Positions 23,361 through 36,884 of a stretch of 64,000 nt of DNA are shown here, in pieces (position 1 is the stretch's first letter; each line of letters begins with the position of its first letter). The DNA comes from Macrotis lagotis (lineage: Eukaryota > Chordata > Mammalia > Peramelemorphia > Peramelidae). The DNA lies in the NCBI RefSeq assembly GCF_037893015.1, contig NC_133658.1, positions 284,895,719 to 284,959,718 of the forward strand, given 5' to 3'. A program made the translations under genes and the position numbers. The notes beneath the pieces were generated by a model. That model had not been told where the DNA came from. It saw only the letters and a list, made by a program, of their open reading frames with translations, and ran no database searches.

Positions 23361-25411
23361 TATATTCACCATTCAAGTCCTACAAGTTCCTGACCAGATG
23401 CAGGAGATTTTGCTGCTGTTTTCAGTTTTGTACTGACTTGTTTCTTTTGGGAATCTCACTACATTTTTCAGGGTCTCAATTTCTTCTTGTGTCAAATGTG
23501 GAGGAGAATCATTGTTATCTCTCTAAAGATCAATTATGCCAATGAAAATAATTCTTTAAAGGTCTATGAAGTACTTTCTCCAAAAAAAAACTCTGGAAAG
23601 TATAGTGGTGGGAAAATTACTATCTTTGTTTTACAGAAGAAGATGAAGTTCAGAAAGCTGGAATGATTTGCCCAGTGGAACACAAGTAATAAATACCAGA
23701 GTTTGATATTTTCTTCTATTTCTTTCTGCTTTTGGGGGGTGCAGGAAAGAAGATCAAGTATAACAGTTAATGTCAAAAAATTTTTTTCATGTCCATACAT
23801 ATTTTCAATGGATTTTATTTTCCTTGACTTCTCAATGGTGGGGGGAAGGGATAGAATTTGGAATTGAAAATAAAATAAAAACTGAATTTTAAAAGCCCCA
23901 GAGCTGGGATTTGAGCCAAGATCTCAGGATACTAAGTCAGCTGCTATCTTCTATAACCCTCTCTTTCTTCTGAGGATCAAATGAGCTAAAGAATGAGAAT
24001 GTCCTTTGAAAAGCAAAAAGTACAACATAAATGTAAGGGATTATTATGATTATTATCACCATGGATGCCAGGAGCTCATTTGGACAAGTCCTATCACTTC
24101 CTTGTCATTTCTGATCTGAAAGACAGAGGGGATGGTTTTAGAAAATGGCCTAAGGTCTTTTAGACATGGGATCCAAGAATGACTCAGAAAGGCAACATAT
24201 GGAGAAAACAAGCACAGAAAGAATCTTAAAGACCATCTAATCCAACTCAATCATTTCACAGATGGAGAAACTGAGACCCATGAAAGGGAAAGGATTTACT
24301 CAAAGACACAAAAAAGATGCAAAAGGAAACCATTTATTTCATGCATATTTTCCATGATGAAGGAGAGAGGTCAAGGAAATTTAAAAATAAAGGCAAATAA
24401 ACTCAGTTCTGCACTAGTTTGCTACATGTGACCTCTGTTGTCTCCAGTTTATTGAAATAGCAACTCATTTGTGTTAAATAATAGTAACAACAATAATAAT
24501 ACTAAAAAGTAAATATCTTGTAAGGGTGACTCATTGTCAGCTGGAATCCATATTTCACTGGATCTTCTACATTTTAAATTGTTTGTTTTTTAAACCTTCA
24601 TATAACAAAGAGTTAGGTGATTCTCAAAGATGTGAACTTCATGTCTAGTCGATCTTTGCCTGCCCTCTCACACCAGAGGCAATTTTCCCCTTGCTGAGCC
24701 CCCAAAGCCACAAGGTTCTCAAACAGACAAGGAGAAGAGAATATGGTTGGTCTCCTTCCACTGGCCTGAGGCCTCTGTTCCATTTAATTTTCCTGTGGTA
24801 GATGCATGAATGAATTCAACCATTGCTCTTAGCTAAGTTATAATCTTTAAATATTTTATATGCAGCTGTTCGCCATGGGCTGCTCTCAGTATTCAATAAT
24901 ACATAAAGCCATGGGTTAGACGTCTCTAGAGAGGTTATCTGAGGCCCCACTAGATAAAGACCCTGGAAGTTAGACCTTGCATGGCAATGTCCATGAGAGC
25001 TCCCTTTCCTATCTCTAATATTTGGTAGTACAAGCATCAGGAGATCACGACTCAGATGTATTATGAGGAAAAGAGGTGATACCAACACATAAGAAATCCC
25101 CCCTTCTGGGAGGGATAGGGAGAATTCTAGCTACTGCATTCAGAAGGGGAACTTTTGATTCACATTGACCAAGATGGGTACTGGAATTAAGAAACACCAT
25201 CAAAACCAACCTCTAGGCATGAAAAATTAGCTCCTAGAAGCCAGAATTGGAAAAATTAGTTGAAGTGTACATTGTTATTTATGATTCTTGGAATGTTCTT
25301 GCTAAGTTCATCTTCATCTGTAAACTGAAGGAATTAGTCTAGATAATCTCTAAGGTTCCTTCTGACAGAGATTCAGTGCTCTGCCCTTTCTTATTTTAAT
25401 ATTTTATTGTT

Positions 25412-25447
25412 GGTAGTAGTAAACTAAAGTTGGTGGGAGTAGTAGTG

Positions 25448-25480
<33 letters not shown>

Positions 25481-25506
25481 AATATAATAGTAATAGTAGT
25501 AGTGGT
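25412..25506 (+). repeat. Imperfect TAG/GTA trinucleotide repeat
   Basis: About 95 bp of AGT, GGT and AAT triplets; the longest clean part is GTAGTAGTAGTAGTAGTAG near 25471. Confidence 0.9.
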
Positions 25507-25659
25507 TTTTGTTTTAGTATTAGTATTTTTCCTTCAACTCTGATGGTACATAATAACTTATTTTTAAAAGATCTCTTTCATAGCTAACATTCTATGAAGA
25601 ATAAAGCATAAGCATTTAAGTGCTAACAATGTGCCAACTATGAGAAATGAACCCAAATA

Positions 25660-26025
25660 GAGGCAGCTAGGTAGCTCAATGGCTAAAGTGTTAGGTCTGA
25701 AGTCAGGAAGACTTGAGTTCAAATCCAGCCTCAGACATAACCTAGCCAAGCAAGCCATTTAACTTCTGTTTGCCTTAATACGCCAGGGTAGGGGGGTGGC
25801 TGGTGGATAAAGCACTGGCCCTGGAGTCAAATCCGGCCTCAGACACTTAATAATTACCTAGCTGTGTGGCCTTGGGCAAGCTACTGAACCCCATTGCCTT
25901 GCAAAAAAAAATACACCAGGGTAGAAAATAGCAAACCACTCTGGTATCTTTGCCAAGAAAATCCCATAGACAATATGGTTCACAGGTTTATGGAGAATCT
26001 AACACAACTGAACAACAACAATATA
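25660..26025 (+). mobile_element. Older SINE with RTE/BovB-like 3' tail, split by a younger SINE
   Basis: Head GGCAGCTAGGTAGCTCAATG (25662 on). After the interruption the tail reads AAACCACTCTGGTATCTTTG, CCAAGAAAATCCCATAGAC and ends AACTGAACAACAACAA, which is the RTE/BovB-type end shared by some marsupial SINEs. The nested element occupies 25791-25910. Confidence 0.75.
25791..25910 (+). mobile_element. Young SINE nested in an older SINE, with internal deletion
   Basis: Standard element from GGTGGCTGGTGGATAAAGCA to an A-run. Target-site duplication of 13 bp: ATACGCCAGGGTA (25778-25790) and ATACACCAGGGTA (25911-25923), differing at one CpG. About 16 bp of the usual GAGTCAGGAGTACCTGGGTT section is missing, giving GGAGTCAAATCCGG. 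Confidence 0.92.
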
Positions 26026-28835
26026 CAAAGCACTGTGTTCTAGGTACTATGTTTTGAGGTCCTTTCCAATTCTAATATTGTCTACTGTAGAACTACACAA
26101 TATTTTCTATCTCTTGACTATAAAGAGTTTCACCAAAAATCTGGCTCCTATGGAAGGAGTCCTCAAAAAATTAAGCCTTTGATAAGAGCAACTCAAATGT
26201 CAAATTAAAAATCTAACTCAACTACTAGGAGCCTGGTTCCCTAAAAGCAGTGGTTCTATACCAAAAGCTAACATAACCATCTGCAATGTGCATTTGTTGT
26301 TTGGGTCAATGATGCTCTTACCAAAGGAATAAGTTTCTCCATACTCCATCTTCTAGACAGAATTAAGCATAAAGTAAAGAGAAGCTTTAAGTCCACAGAT
26401 TGAAGAGTTGAAAGGAATTATCCTCGTTTTGAATTTCAGACTTAAGTGGCGTGACTGAGGCAAAATCATAAAGGTGCTAAACTAGCAGAGCTGGGCCATG
26501 AAACTAGGTCCCCTGACAGCTCCAGGTCTGGGTTTCTTTCCGCTATTCTACCTTGCCTCTTACTATGAGAATATAGATGAAAATGTAGATAAGAATTGTA
26601 AACAAGAATCTTAAGAGATGAATAGGATCTTAGAAATCATTTCATCTAATGTGTTCATTTCAGACAAATGCATTGTATTTGTATGTGGAGTGAGTGTATG
26701 CATGTGTCGAGGAGGTAAACACATGTACCATGTCACCCAGTAAATGAGACCCAATTCTAAAACTAACAGCCCATTGTTCATACCATTACCCCATACTACC
26801 CACATTATTTCCTCTTTATCAATGGTACAGTTGGGATATGGGCTAAGAGAGAGAAGGAAAGAGGGAGGGAAGGGGAGAGGGAGAAGGAGTAGAGAGTAGA
26901 GAGACAACCTTGTGTAAGGGGCCAGTGAAACTACAGAAAATGTCCCCAGTATTCGTGGGAAAGGAAGCTGAGTTAGAGTGGAAGGAAAAAACAGAAAACC
27001 TCTGTGGGATCAGAGATAACATGGTAGAATTTTCCGGACATTATTAGGACAATACTAACTGAGAAGTTTCTTCCTTGAAACTGAGCAGTCAACAGGAGGA
27101 GCTGATAATTGGGGGGATTGGCAGGGAGGGGGGCAAGGAAGATTAAGGGACTCAAGGAAGTGACCTTTCCCCAAGTAGTTACTCCGACTCTTGTTTCTTG
27201 CCCCGCCCCCAAAAATGTATTGATTGTGTTGGGTTTGTTTTTTCTTTATTTTTTTTAAATGAGCAATGGTAATTTACAGTGTATGTCTAGAGCATTCTCC
27301 CTGTAAACTAGCCAATCAGATAGGGCAAATCATCACTCAACATTCCACTCAGCAAATAATTATATCTCTTGCATCCTGAGTATTGAATGGAATTCATGTT
27401 TCAATGTCTCAGACTCAGAGTAACCAAATCCTGCGCCCAATATAGGTTAAGTTGCCCAATTGACTTTTGGGGTTTCAGGTTCCTCGAGGAATTAGGTCCT
27501 GAAACTTTTCCCCAGAGACCCACAACTTGTATTTTTATTTTCAGGGATTTTTTGCCATTAAACATAATGTTCCCCATTGACTCTGTCAGAAAATAATGAA
27601 GGGGCAAGTTTCAAGGTTCAAGAGCAGCATCTCCTCCCCATTCCCTTCTTGGTGGCAAGAAGAGAAAAAAAGCTTGAGAGCTCACAGACCTCAAATCCAT
27701 CCATTCTCAGAAGAGTTCATTGAATTAAAAAAAAAAAAAAAAGGGAAGCAATTTCTCCAAGGCCATTTAGTGGAATATCCAGCAAGACTAGGATTCAGTT
27801 TCATATCCAAGATTCTTTCTTTCATACCATGTTTCTTCTGTACCTATACTCCCTCAGTACCAGCCAGGTCCCTTGAATAAAATCCTCAATCTGAAATCAA
27901 TGTCATTTTGGCTTGATTACTCTTTTCCTTAAGGACCCTTTTGGTGGAATTTTCCCAAACTTCCAAATTCAAGGTATTAATTAAGGCCAGGAAAGCCATG
28001 GAAACGGCAAGAAACTGAAAATTAGTGTTGGAGATATTTTATAAGATGACTATTTTGGGGTACAAGAGAACTTTGAAATCAAGAGGTATGGTGGTTCAAG
28101 GGGAACAGAGTACACGATACTCATACCTGCCAGCAGGCTCCCTGTCTACTAAGTCTGGCTGTTTAAGACATTATTAACCTATTAGGTGCCTTTTGAGATT
28201 GGCCCCCTCATTCCTCTAACTTCCCAGTCCCATCTCTGATAGGAAGCCCTGACAGATGATTTGGAGAAAACCATAGCTGCATCCACTTGCTATCCATCTC
28301 AAAAAATGAAGGACCTCCTCAAATTTCAGCCCTAACTCACCTTCTTCCCATTAAGTATTTGTCATTTTTGAATCTACCTTAACCCTCCCTGAATCTGATC
28401 AGTTTTAGTCACCACTACCTTCACTCATTCAACAAATATCTCCTCAGTTGACAGTGTGAAATTATGTTAGGTGGGAGGGGGGAAGCGGGAGATGCAGAGA
28501 TAAATAGGAAATGATCCTTGACCTTGAGGAGTTTAGAACTTATGATAGTAAAGGAAAAATGACATAGACATGAATTACCATAATACACAATTCTAGACAT
28601 TTTATTCTCCAGTGGCTAAATTCCAGTGGCTGGAGTTCTAATTGTCCTAAAACTTCCTCTTTCAAACTACAAAGGGAAAAAGCTGTGTATAATCCATCTG
28701 GCATTCTGGAATTTGGTGAGTAAATCCTATCTTAATGGTTACATAGTTACATAGACTTCAATCCTAAGCTTCCTCCCCCACATTGCCCCAGAATCCCACA
28801 GCCAGGTCTTGTCCTAGGTTGGAAGACTCACTCAC

Positions 28836-28965
28836 CCGCTCGCAACAGAATGACTTGGTCATCCAGGGGTAGCTCTGAGAAGTGAGGGATTCTCTTGGCC
28901 CATTCCACCAAGGTGAACAGCTGTTTATCTGCGGCTTGGCAAATGTTCGTAACAGGGTCGTTGGG
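28836..28965 (-). CDS. RXRA: RXRA exon 6: ligand-binding domain helices 3-4
   Basis: This 130-bp exon encodes [20 protein letters not shown] and continues to VILLRAG (human 261-303 plus one base of Gly304). It holds helix 3, including Cys269 and the coactivator charge-clamp residue Lys284 in [10 protein letters not shown], then the nuclear-receptor signature ([14 protein letters not shown]) of helices 3-4. Acceptor TTTGCAG and donor GTGAGT are canonical. The 43 full codons are, as far as I recall, identical to human RXRA. Pro261 is the first codon, so the Ser260-Pro261 MAPK site described for RXRA is assembled across this splice junction. Confidence 0.97.
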
Positions 28966-29082
28966 CTGCAAACAGAGAAAGGCACCATGAGAGGTGACAA
29001 AAGCACAGATGTGGGAAAAGGGGATGAAACAGAACCTAATAGGACTATTCTCACTCAGGATGATACTTAAACTACTGCCAGT

Positions 29083-29211
29083 GGGAAGCTGTGGCTAGAG
29101 CAACAGTCCTGGAGTCAGGAGGACCTGAGTTCAAATCTAGCCTCAGATGCTTAATAATTACCTAGTTGTATTACCTTGGGCAAGTCACTTAACCCCACTG
29201 CCTTGCAACAG
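29083..29211 (+). mobile_element. tRNA-derived SINE, older copy
   Basis: Diverged head (GAAGCTGTGGCTAGAGCAAC), then TCCTGGAGTCAGGAGGACCT, TTAATAATTACCTAGTTGT and CACTTAACCCCACTGCCTTG. No clear target-site duplication. Confidence 0.8.
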
Positions 29212-29550
29212 CAACGAAACTTTTGCCAAGAGAGGCCGAGAGACAATTAGAACTCAGCTCCAGGCTGCCTGTACTTTGCTTTAAGGGGGAGGAGAACCCT
29301 CCCAAAAAAATCTTACCTCCTGAAGAAAGTCTTTCCTAGATTTATGGAATCTCAGACCTAGAAAGGATATCAAAAGTCTTTTCTAGTTCAATTCATGTCT
29401 GAACATGAGTTCTTTCTACAACAACCCTGACAAGGGGAATCAAGATTTTGTTTGAAGACCTCCAATAAAAGATTCAGGAATCCATGAACTGGCAGCAGAA
29501 CCTATGGTTAAAATATTACATGAGGTGCTACTGTTAAAAGTGCAGCTTCA

Positions 29551-29692
29551 GCGGCTAGGTGGCGTAGTGAATAAAGCACTGGCCCTGGAGTCAGGAGTAC
29601 CTGGGTTCAAATCCGGTCTCAGACACTTAATAATTGCCTAGCTGTGTGGCCTTGGGCAAGCCACTTAACCCCATTTGCCTTGCGGAAAAAAA
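29551..29692 (+). mobile_element. Full-length tRNA-derived SINE with target-site duplication
   Basis: Head GCGGCTAGGTGGCGTAGTGA through CTTGGGCAAGCCACTTAACC to an A-run. Duplicated target AAAAGTGCAGCTTC at 29536-29549 and about 29693-29706. Confidence 0.93.
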
Positions 29693-30938
29693 AAAAGTGC
29701 AGCTTCTCTATCTGGTAGACTAAATAGTTAAGACCAATGAGGGGGTGCTAGCAGGGTCCTCAGAGGTCATCAGCAAGCAGAGGGATTCTAGCTACTTACA
29801 AGATCCCTGAGAGGTGACCATTCAGACTCTTCTTGGATGTTCCCATGAGGAGGAACTGATTTCATCCTGACCCAGTTCATTCTATTTTTTCATAATTCTC
29901 ATTCTTAAAGACTACAATCTGTTTCTTCTACTACTTTTTTTTTTGGCTAGTAAAATCTGAACTTTATTTTTAAAATTTATTTTATTTCTAATTTATGGAA
30001 CAAAAAAGAATTTCCATAATATAATAGATGATTGCCCATGAAACTGTAAGTCTACTTCCTAAATATACAACAAAATCTTAAAAAAAAAAAGAAATTCTCA
30101 CCTACTTATTATCACCTGCTGGTCCCAGATCTTGCCTCTGAGGTTATGTAGAGTCTTTCTTTCATATGACAGTCTGTCAACTACTGATCATGATTATAAC
30201 TTAGTTCCCAAGCAAGAATGTGAGTTTTGGTATAGGTTCATTCACTTAATTGCTCTAATAGTCAAAAACTGACCTGGCCACCCTTTGATGAGTAGCCAGA
30301 GTAATTTATTCTACTGAGATTAATCCAACTTTATTTTCTTTCTTAGGTAACTCTTAATAAGATAAATTACAGAAAAATGCTGACTTGCATTGGTAGAGGG
30401 CATTTTCTCACCTGAAAATTCTCTCTCTATGCATAGAACTTACTTCCTTTCATACAGAATGGGAGTACAGGAAGATTTATTAAAAAAAAATCAAAGGATA
30501 TGAGTTTGGGAACTCCTGCTCTAAATCATTCCCGAGGTCCTTTTATGAAGTTTCCAGAATGAAATATATGTAGTATTACCTGAGTCTATCAGAGCTCTGA
30601 AGCCATCAGACAAATAAGAGAAGAGCAAGATGAACACGTGAATTCAGACTAGGTATGGGCCATCCTCCCTACCCCAGCATCTTCTTGGACCTTAGTAATA
30701 ATCCTTAGCACCAACATTCTGGCATCTAGTAGACAATTGGAAAAGGAGAGGCACACCCTGGGAATTTCATCCAGTCAATGCCAGAGCCATTAGTCTCTGA
30801 ATGGAACCTTGGATGTTCCATTTACTAGCTATATGATATCGGGCAAGTCAATATGCCTTGTATATGATAGAACCTAATGAGCATCTTTCAAATTGGATTC
30901 AAATGAATGGATCCAGTCTCAGTTTTCTCATTTAATAT

Positions 30939-30939
30939 G

Positions 30940-30985
<46 letters not shown>

Positions 30986-30990
30986 TATAT
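30939..30990 (+). repeat. TA then CA microsatellite
   Basis: TATATATATATA passing into ACACACACACAC and back to ATATAT; compound dinucleotide tract. Confidence 0.95.
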
Positions 30991-32652
30991 GTAAAATCCT
31001 ACTTATTTCATAGTGTAGATATAGGGATCAAATGAGATAATAGATGTGAAAATTCTCTGGAAACTGCAAAGTGATGTAAACAATGTAAGTATACTTTATT
31101 TTTCAGGACTAATCCTGTAACTTTATTGGTTTAGGGACTTCCCAATCTTTACCAATGTAGTCTAGCACCTGCTTTACCAATTGAGAGTCTTGGGGAAATG
31201 CTTGAGGGCATCAAGAGTGACTTATTTAGGGTCATATTACCAGTCTGCGTCAATAGGGGGATTTGAAACCCAGTTCTTCCTCACTCTGAGACCATGTCCC
31301 TTTCCACTACATCATATCCAATATACCTCTCTAGAAGGTATTATTAATATAATTATCCTAGTTCCCCAACAAAAGGTTGAAAGGGAAAGTTCCCCCTTTC
31401 TCCCCAACCCCCAGTCCCTTTCTTCTTATCGATTCGTCCTGCAAGGGATTGATTTCCACATGAGCCAGGTGCTGGAATTTCATCATTCCATAAAACACAA
31501 CAACTGAAGCATTGAAGCAGGAGAAAAAATACTTCCCTTTGAAATACTACCTAATAACGAAAACCATCTGCTCTTTAGTAGGACGTGCAGTCTAAACAGA
31601 CCAAATCCCTGTTTAAAGAAACTGCTAACTGCTCAAGTGGGACGGCGATTACAAATTGGATGACGAGATCTGCTGCAGTGGTTGGAAAACCTTGGGGACT
31701 GGGGAAGGGGGCAGGGAGGAAGAGATATGAGTAGAAAGATTTTATACAGAAGCACAGCTTACAGGGCTATGTTAAAATCACAGGATAAAGCAACAGACAA
31801 AGAGGAAGAAACCTTAAAAAGCATCTAGTCCAAGGTTTGCTGGATCTACTCTTTCTAACAGCTCAGGTCTTGTGAAGTGAGATGTCTTAGAGCTCTTCAA
31901 GTTCCAACTCTACTATGGAGCCATCCCTGACTTCTCCAACCATCCTTCTCCTATGAATTTCTATGGTACTTAAACTCTGAAACTTGCAAATAACATTGAA
32001 TTAATTAAATAGTAAACCCTCAGAGAGCAGGGTCTGTGACTTATTTATCTTGGTATATCTGGTGTTCAAGCAAAGTACACATAATACATGAATAAAATGA
32101 TAAATTTGATTCTATACTGTTCTCTTCTGCCTTGATTTCCAAACTAGACAACATGATCTCCTGAAAAGAATGTGGGACCTGAAGTAAGGAGACTTGGGTT
32201 GTATTTCTGGCAGAACCACTGGTTTGGCTCTTCTGTAAAATGGACAGAGTGGATTAAGGTTGACAGGATCCTAGGGACCATGAACATCTTGATCAAAGAC
32301 TGAGAGCTGGGAGGGACCTTATAGTCAAGCCCAGAAAGTGCTATGTCTTCCAGCATCTATCAACTCATGTTACATAGTTATTTGATCAAATCTCTGCTCC
32401 CCCCCCCATTCCTCACAATGCCTAGCATTGCAGGCAATTGATAAGGACCTGCTGATTAAGCAATAAATCTAGAATCTCAATAAATCTAGAATCTCACAGT
32501 AAATCTACTAAAGGCTACAGTATTCTTGTTCCTCAAAACAGCTCTTTCAAAAAGAAAGCAATTTCTCATCTCAATCATCCATAACTCAGACTGTTTGGAT
32601 TCTCCAGGTCAAATGAAGCTGATAACTCTGATATTGAAAAGTACAAGGTAGA

Positions 32653-32905
32653 GAAGCAGCTAGGTGGCACAGTGAATAAAGCACGGGTCTATCCAAGTCA
32701 AAAACATCTGAGTTCAAATCCAGCCTCAGACACTTACTAGCTGTATGACTCTGGGTAAACCATTTAACTTATTTGCCTCAGTTTCCCCAACTGTAAGATA
32801 AGGATAACAAAATCACCTCTAAGGATTGTTGTGTGATTTACAAAGCATTTAGCATAGTGCTTGGAACATGGCAGGTGCTTAATTAAAGTAATTGTTTCCC
32901 TTCCT
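32653..32905 (+). mobile_element. MIR/CORE-SINE, nearly full length
   Basis: Marsupial-type head GAAGCAGCTAGGTGGCACAG joined to the therian core (CTCAGTTTCCCCAACTGTAA) and MIR tail (AAAGCATTTAGCATAGTGCT, GGCAGGTGCTTAATTAAAG). Confidence 0.75.
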
Positions 32906-33014
32906 TTTTCTCTGAATCTCAGTCTCATCCTCAGTAAAAAAGAGAAGACTCAACTAGATTATCCCAAAAGGACCTTTTTAGCTCTGGTATTGTATAGTTC
33001 TTTTGACTTTTAAG

Positions 33015-33115
33015 TCTTTGTTATTGTTGTCTGTCCTTCATTCTCAAAGAGGCCCATGACATCAGGAAGGTGATGTCATGACTTACAAGTGAATTGGATG
33101 TGAGGTAGGGCTGTG
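33015..33115 (-). mobile_element. Composite-SINE tail, antisense
   Basis: Reverse complement of the tail seen at 9860-9982: plus strand TGTCCTTCATTCTCAAAGAG, GATGTCATGACTTACAAGTG. Confidence 0.65.
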
Positions 33116-33599
33116 CAGTCCCCAGCTTCATTTTCTCCTCACTGAAGTCAGAGGGATGTAGTTTGGAATGATGACCAAGTATTGGGGGGGGGGGTTATAA
33201 AACCCTGGTGGGGAAAAACTAAGGGACTTTATGAAAGAAGACAGGTGTAATAAGAGGGCAAGGACTGAATGATGGTATGAAAACAGCACCAGATTTAAAG
33301 GTTGGGAGATATGGATCTAAAATCTAATTGTACTACTTGCTTCTATCTGTGGGACCATAGATAAGCCACAGAAACTCGGGACTTCAGTTTCCGCATCTGT
33401 GAAATGAAAGGTATTGGATGACATACTCTCTGATGTCCCTCCTAGCTCTAAATCCTATAATCCCAAGGCTTCGAAGAGTAGATCCTTCCATCCCCTTAGC
33501 CCTGCCTAACACAAATGAAAGATGGAAGGGAAAGCATGAAACACGTCTCACTGGCCGCACTCCTGAGGACATGCATTAATTAAACTTCTGGACTCTTTA

Positions 33600-33985
33600 G
33601 GGGATGGGTAGGGGGGCAGAGATAGACCCAGTGTTTGCTAATGGAATTTTAATCACTGTCTCACAAGAAACGGCTGTCAGGCATCCTCCCTGGAACAGGT
33701 TGGCGGCACTACAACTAAGGGCAGTCTCCAAGCCCTCAGCCCCCAAGAGACCATCCCCTTGGGTAAGGGCTTCCAGGCACCACTCCGGATCAGGCCTAAC
33801 TGAAAAGCCGTCAGCTACCCGATCCTCCTGGAAATGGGGAGCTTGGAAATGTCTTCCAAGGGACAGCGGAGACTTGAAACTCTCTCTTCAAAGGCTAATT
33901 AAGAGTGATGGAGCTAGGTGCAGCTCAGTTACTGGTTTCCTCTTTCAGGGAGCTAGGAGCTGGATACGACTCTCCTGACTTAGTG
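33600..33985. promoter_or_regulatory. GC-richer unique block, candidate regulatory element
   Basis: Higher GC and more CpG than its surroundings, no repeat signature, open across 124 codons on the plus strand without a recognisable protein. Could be a conserved element or simply unique DNA. Confidence 0.25.
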
Positions 33986-34944
33986 TATATTCTACCATCG
34001 ACCTACTGTGTGTCCCATTCCTGTGCTAACCCTCTACCTAAGGAGTTAGGACATTAGGAGTCTAAAGACATAACTCAGTTCTCCTACTAATCCTCTTTAT
34101 CCTTGGGCAATTTGCTTCTCTTCCCTAAGACTTAAATTTCTTCATCCTATAAAATGTGTGTGTGTGGGGGGGGTGAGGGATGGATTAGAATGGGGAAAAA
34201 TGAATAAATTAAAAAACATTTCTCAAGTATTTACTATGCACCAAGCATCTTTAAGTGCTGGGGAATACAGAAAAAAATGAGACAACTCTGATTTCAAGGA
34301 GCTCACATTCTAATCAAGACAGAAAACTCATAAAGGAGGGTTCAGCTACAGAGTTAGATGGCAAGGACCAAGGATTCTTGGGTAAAATAACAATTCTTAA
34401 GGTGACAATGCATGAGGTTCTGGAGGACATAAGTTCATTAGGTGTTCTTCAGTATTACCAAAAGCCTGGAGTTAATGATTTTCTGCTCTCTAAGCAATGC
34501 GAGCAGCAATGGCAGGCTGTCAGATGGGGCTGCAGGAATGGAGACAACTGCAGAATGATTATCCATTGTTTGCAAGAGAGACCTAGCCTACCACCACTGC
34601 AAAAGGAGGCCCTGGTTCAGAAGGCTGGAGCTGAGAGGTGACTCTGGCTTCTTAGCTACCACTGTAGCTAAGGACAGGAATGGCAAGGGTGGGGAATCCA
34701 ATGTCCACAAGAATGACCCAGACTACCACCACTGGAAAACGGGCCTAGATCTGGGGACTGGAGTAAAGTGGTGACCTAAAGGGATGGTAAGGATGGGGAG
34801 TAGACAGTTTCAAGTACAGGGAAGGCAGGTCTAATTTTCTTTTATAGATGAGGAAACTAAGCCCAGAGGAAAGGAGTGACCACCCCAAGATAATACATCT
34901 AAGCTCCCTTTCACTGAAAATCTCCATGATTTTGTGATCATTTC

Positions 34945-34948
<4 letters not shown>

Positions 34949-34978
<30 letters not shown>

Positions 34979-34979
34979 T
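34949..34979 (+). repeat. TTA trinucleotide repeat
   Basis: Clean run of about ten TTA units. Confidence 0.95.
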
Positions 34980-36884
34980 AGTATAATTACTATAGTGAGA
35001 GGAAAAACCATATATGAAATAGAACAGATCAACCTGAAACTGAATTCCAAGAGGTGCTAGGCTGTTAGTACAGATTATGAGCCCTGAAAGAATTCACAGA
35101 AATCAAAATGCTTCTTAACAGAAGATTTTTCTTTTGCTGAAGTTTTCACATAGAGGCTGGACCAACCACTTAGAAGACAAGTCATAGTGGGGATTCCTGT
35201 TTAACTGGGGATGGACTCAGTGCCTTTGATATCCCTTCCAACTCTCAGATGCTCTAATTTCTATGAGGTTATGGCCTGCTCCTGGTTCCTTCCACTATGT
35301 TCCTTTCTCTTCCACCAGACTAAAAGTTCCCTGTGATTTAGGACAAGGGCTTCACTGGCCAACACATCATTTGGTAAAATGTTTTCCAGGCAACAGACAA
35401 TCAACGTGCAGGCATTGCCCTTGACTTATCGACAGTTGTGACTTTGTAGCACCAAGAAACCCATTGGGACCCTTTCTTTACTACAAAAATTTCCTCCCCT
35501 GGGTACCTCTGCCAATGATATCTTAATCCAAAGGTAAGACTGAATTTTCCAATGAAAGACTAAGGAGAGAGGCAATAGCATCACTGGCATTCATCTAGAG
35601 ATATTGGAGAAATGACTTAGACTTCTTCCATAGAACAGGAAAAGCTCAAATAAGGTGAAAACATTAGGCTGGAGCCTCAAGGCAATGGCATGTTTTAGTG
35701 CCTACAGTTTTAGAACTGTAAACAAAGAACAAATAGAGGATTATAGTATTTAAAACAAAAACAAACAAAAAACTTTCAAAGTCAGAGGTATCAAACACAC
35801 TGTTCATGAGCAAAATTAAAAATTAATTGGGAAAAAAATTTTAAAGTTAAGTCAAATATGCAGCCAGCAAGGATCCTTGTATAGAGTTTGGTGGCCCATT
35901 GTCTATTTGAGTGAACCATCACTGTTCAAGGTCATTTACTCTAACCAGCCCATTTTACAGAGGTAGAAATTAGGGTCTAGAAAATGTAAGTGACTTACTT
36001 AAACAGGTAATAAGCAGAAGAGATGGGATTTTTAACTCACATCTCCTCTGACCCCTCTGTAACTTCCATTTGCTGATTTGAGTTCTCTTCTTTAAAGTAG
36101 CACAGAAGAAATTACTTCTTTGAAGTGTACCTTCAACTACCCCTATCCCCAAACTTGCTACTCTAGCCACACTGGTCCAATGGCCTCCCCACACATTCCT
36201 TCTATCATCCCCGGGCATTTCTAGGGGCCTATTCCTAGACTGAAAGGCAGCACACATTCCTCTTCCCAGCAGCCTGTGTTGAATTATGCAGGAAGCAGCA
36301 TTCAATTTGCTCAGAGACAGGAGGAGATGATGTGGAAGATAAAGTCATTTATTCCTGCCCCCTCTCTGAGGCTTGTTTTCAACTCAGCACAAGGCTCCTA
36401 ACAACCTCCTTCAAGCCAAGAGGCCACCACATCCTACCATACAGAACCCAGCATGGTGTCTAGAATATGGTGGGCACTTAATAAATGTTGGCTGAAAGCA
36501 AGGGCCGAATCAAAGGAGCCCTCACCCATCATTGCATCTCTCTGCCTCTCACCTCTATAGTGAGCACATTGAGACACTAAAAAATAACCCTCCATGGAGG
36601 AGCAACAATGACTGCAAGATGCTTGCACAGGACTCCAAAGTCTATCCCTAGAAATGTTAGATTTTTGGATTTTTGATTTAGAGCCCAATGATTGAAAACG
36701 AAGTCTAGGAGGGCCACAGACTCTTCTCTCCCCTCTGTAGCCCAGAGACTACCTCTGCTCACAGCTCTGGAAGAAAGGCCATGTACATGCAATAGGTTTG
36801 CACAGTGATCAGAACACTCCATTAAAGAGACTGTGAGGCAGTCAGTTTAATATTCATGGTATTGTTTGGCTTTAATCTAGTTCA

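Larger units (their letters stand above)
20460..28835 (-). other. RXRA: RXRA intron between exons 6 and 7
   Basis: 8376 bp. Contents: L2 tail (20945-21060), antisense MIR relics (21170-21320, 23600-23720, 24195-24310, 26395-26560), AT/ACAT microsatellite (22146-22222), a young SINE with 42 A (22265-22450), MIR-type elements (22688-22865, 23010-23330), a retroelement tail fragment (23764-23890), a TAG/GTA repeat (25412-25506) and a nested SINE pair (25660-26025). 24640-25100 is repeat-poor. 26600-28750 shows nothing clear beyond short purine-rich runs. Confidence 0.9.

Noticed and set aside
33604-33978. 124-codon plus-strand open frame in a GC-richer block
   Set aside because: No recognisable protein or exon borders. 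Kept only as a candidate regulatory block.
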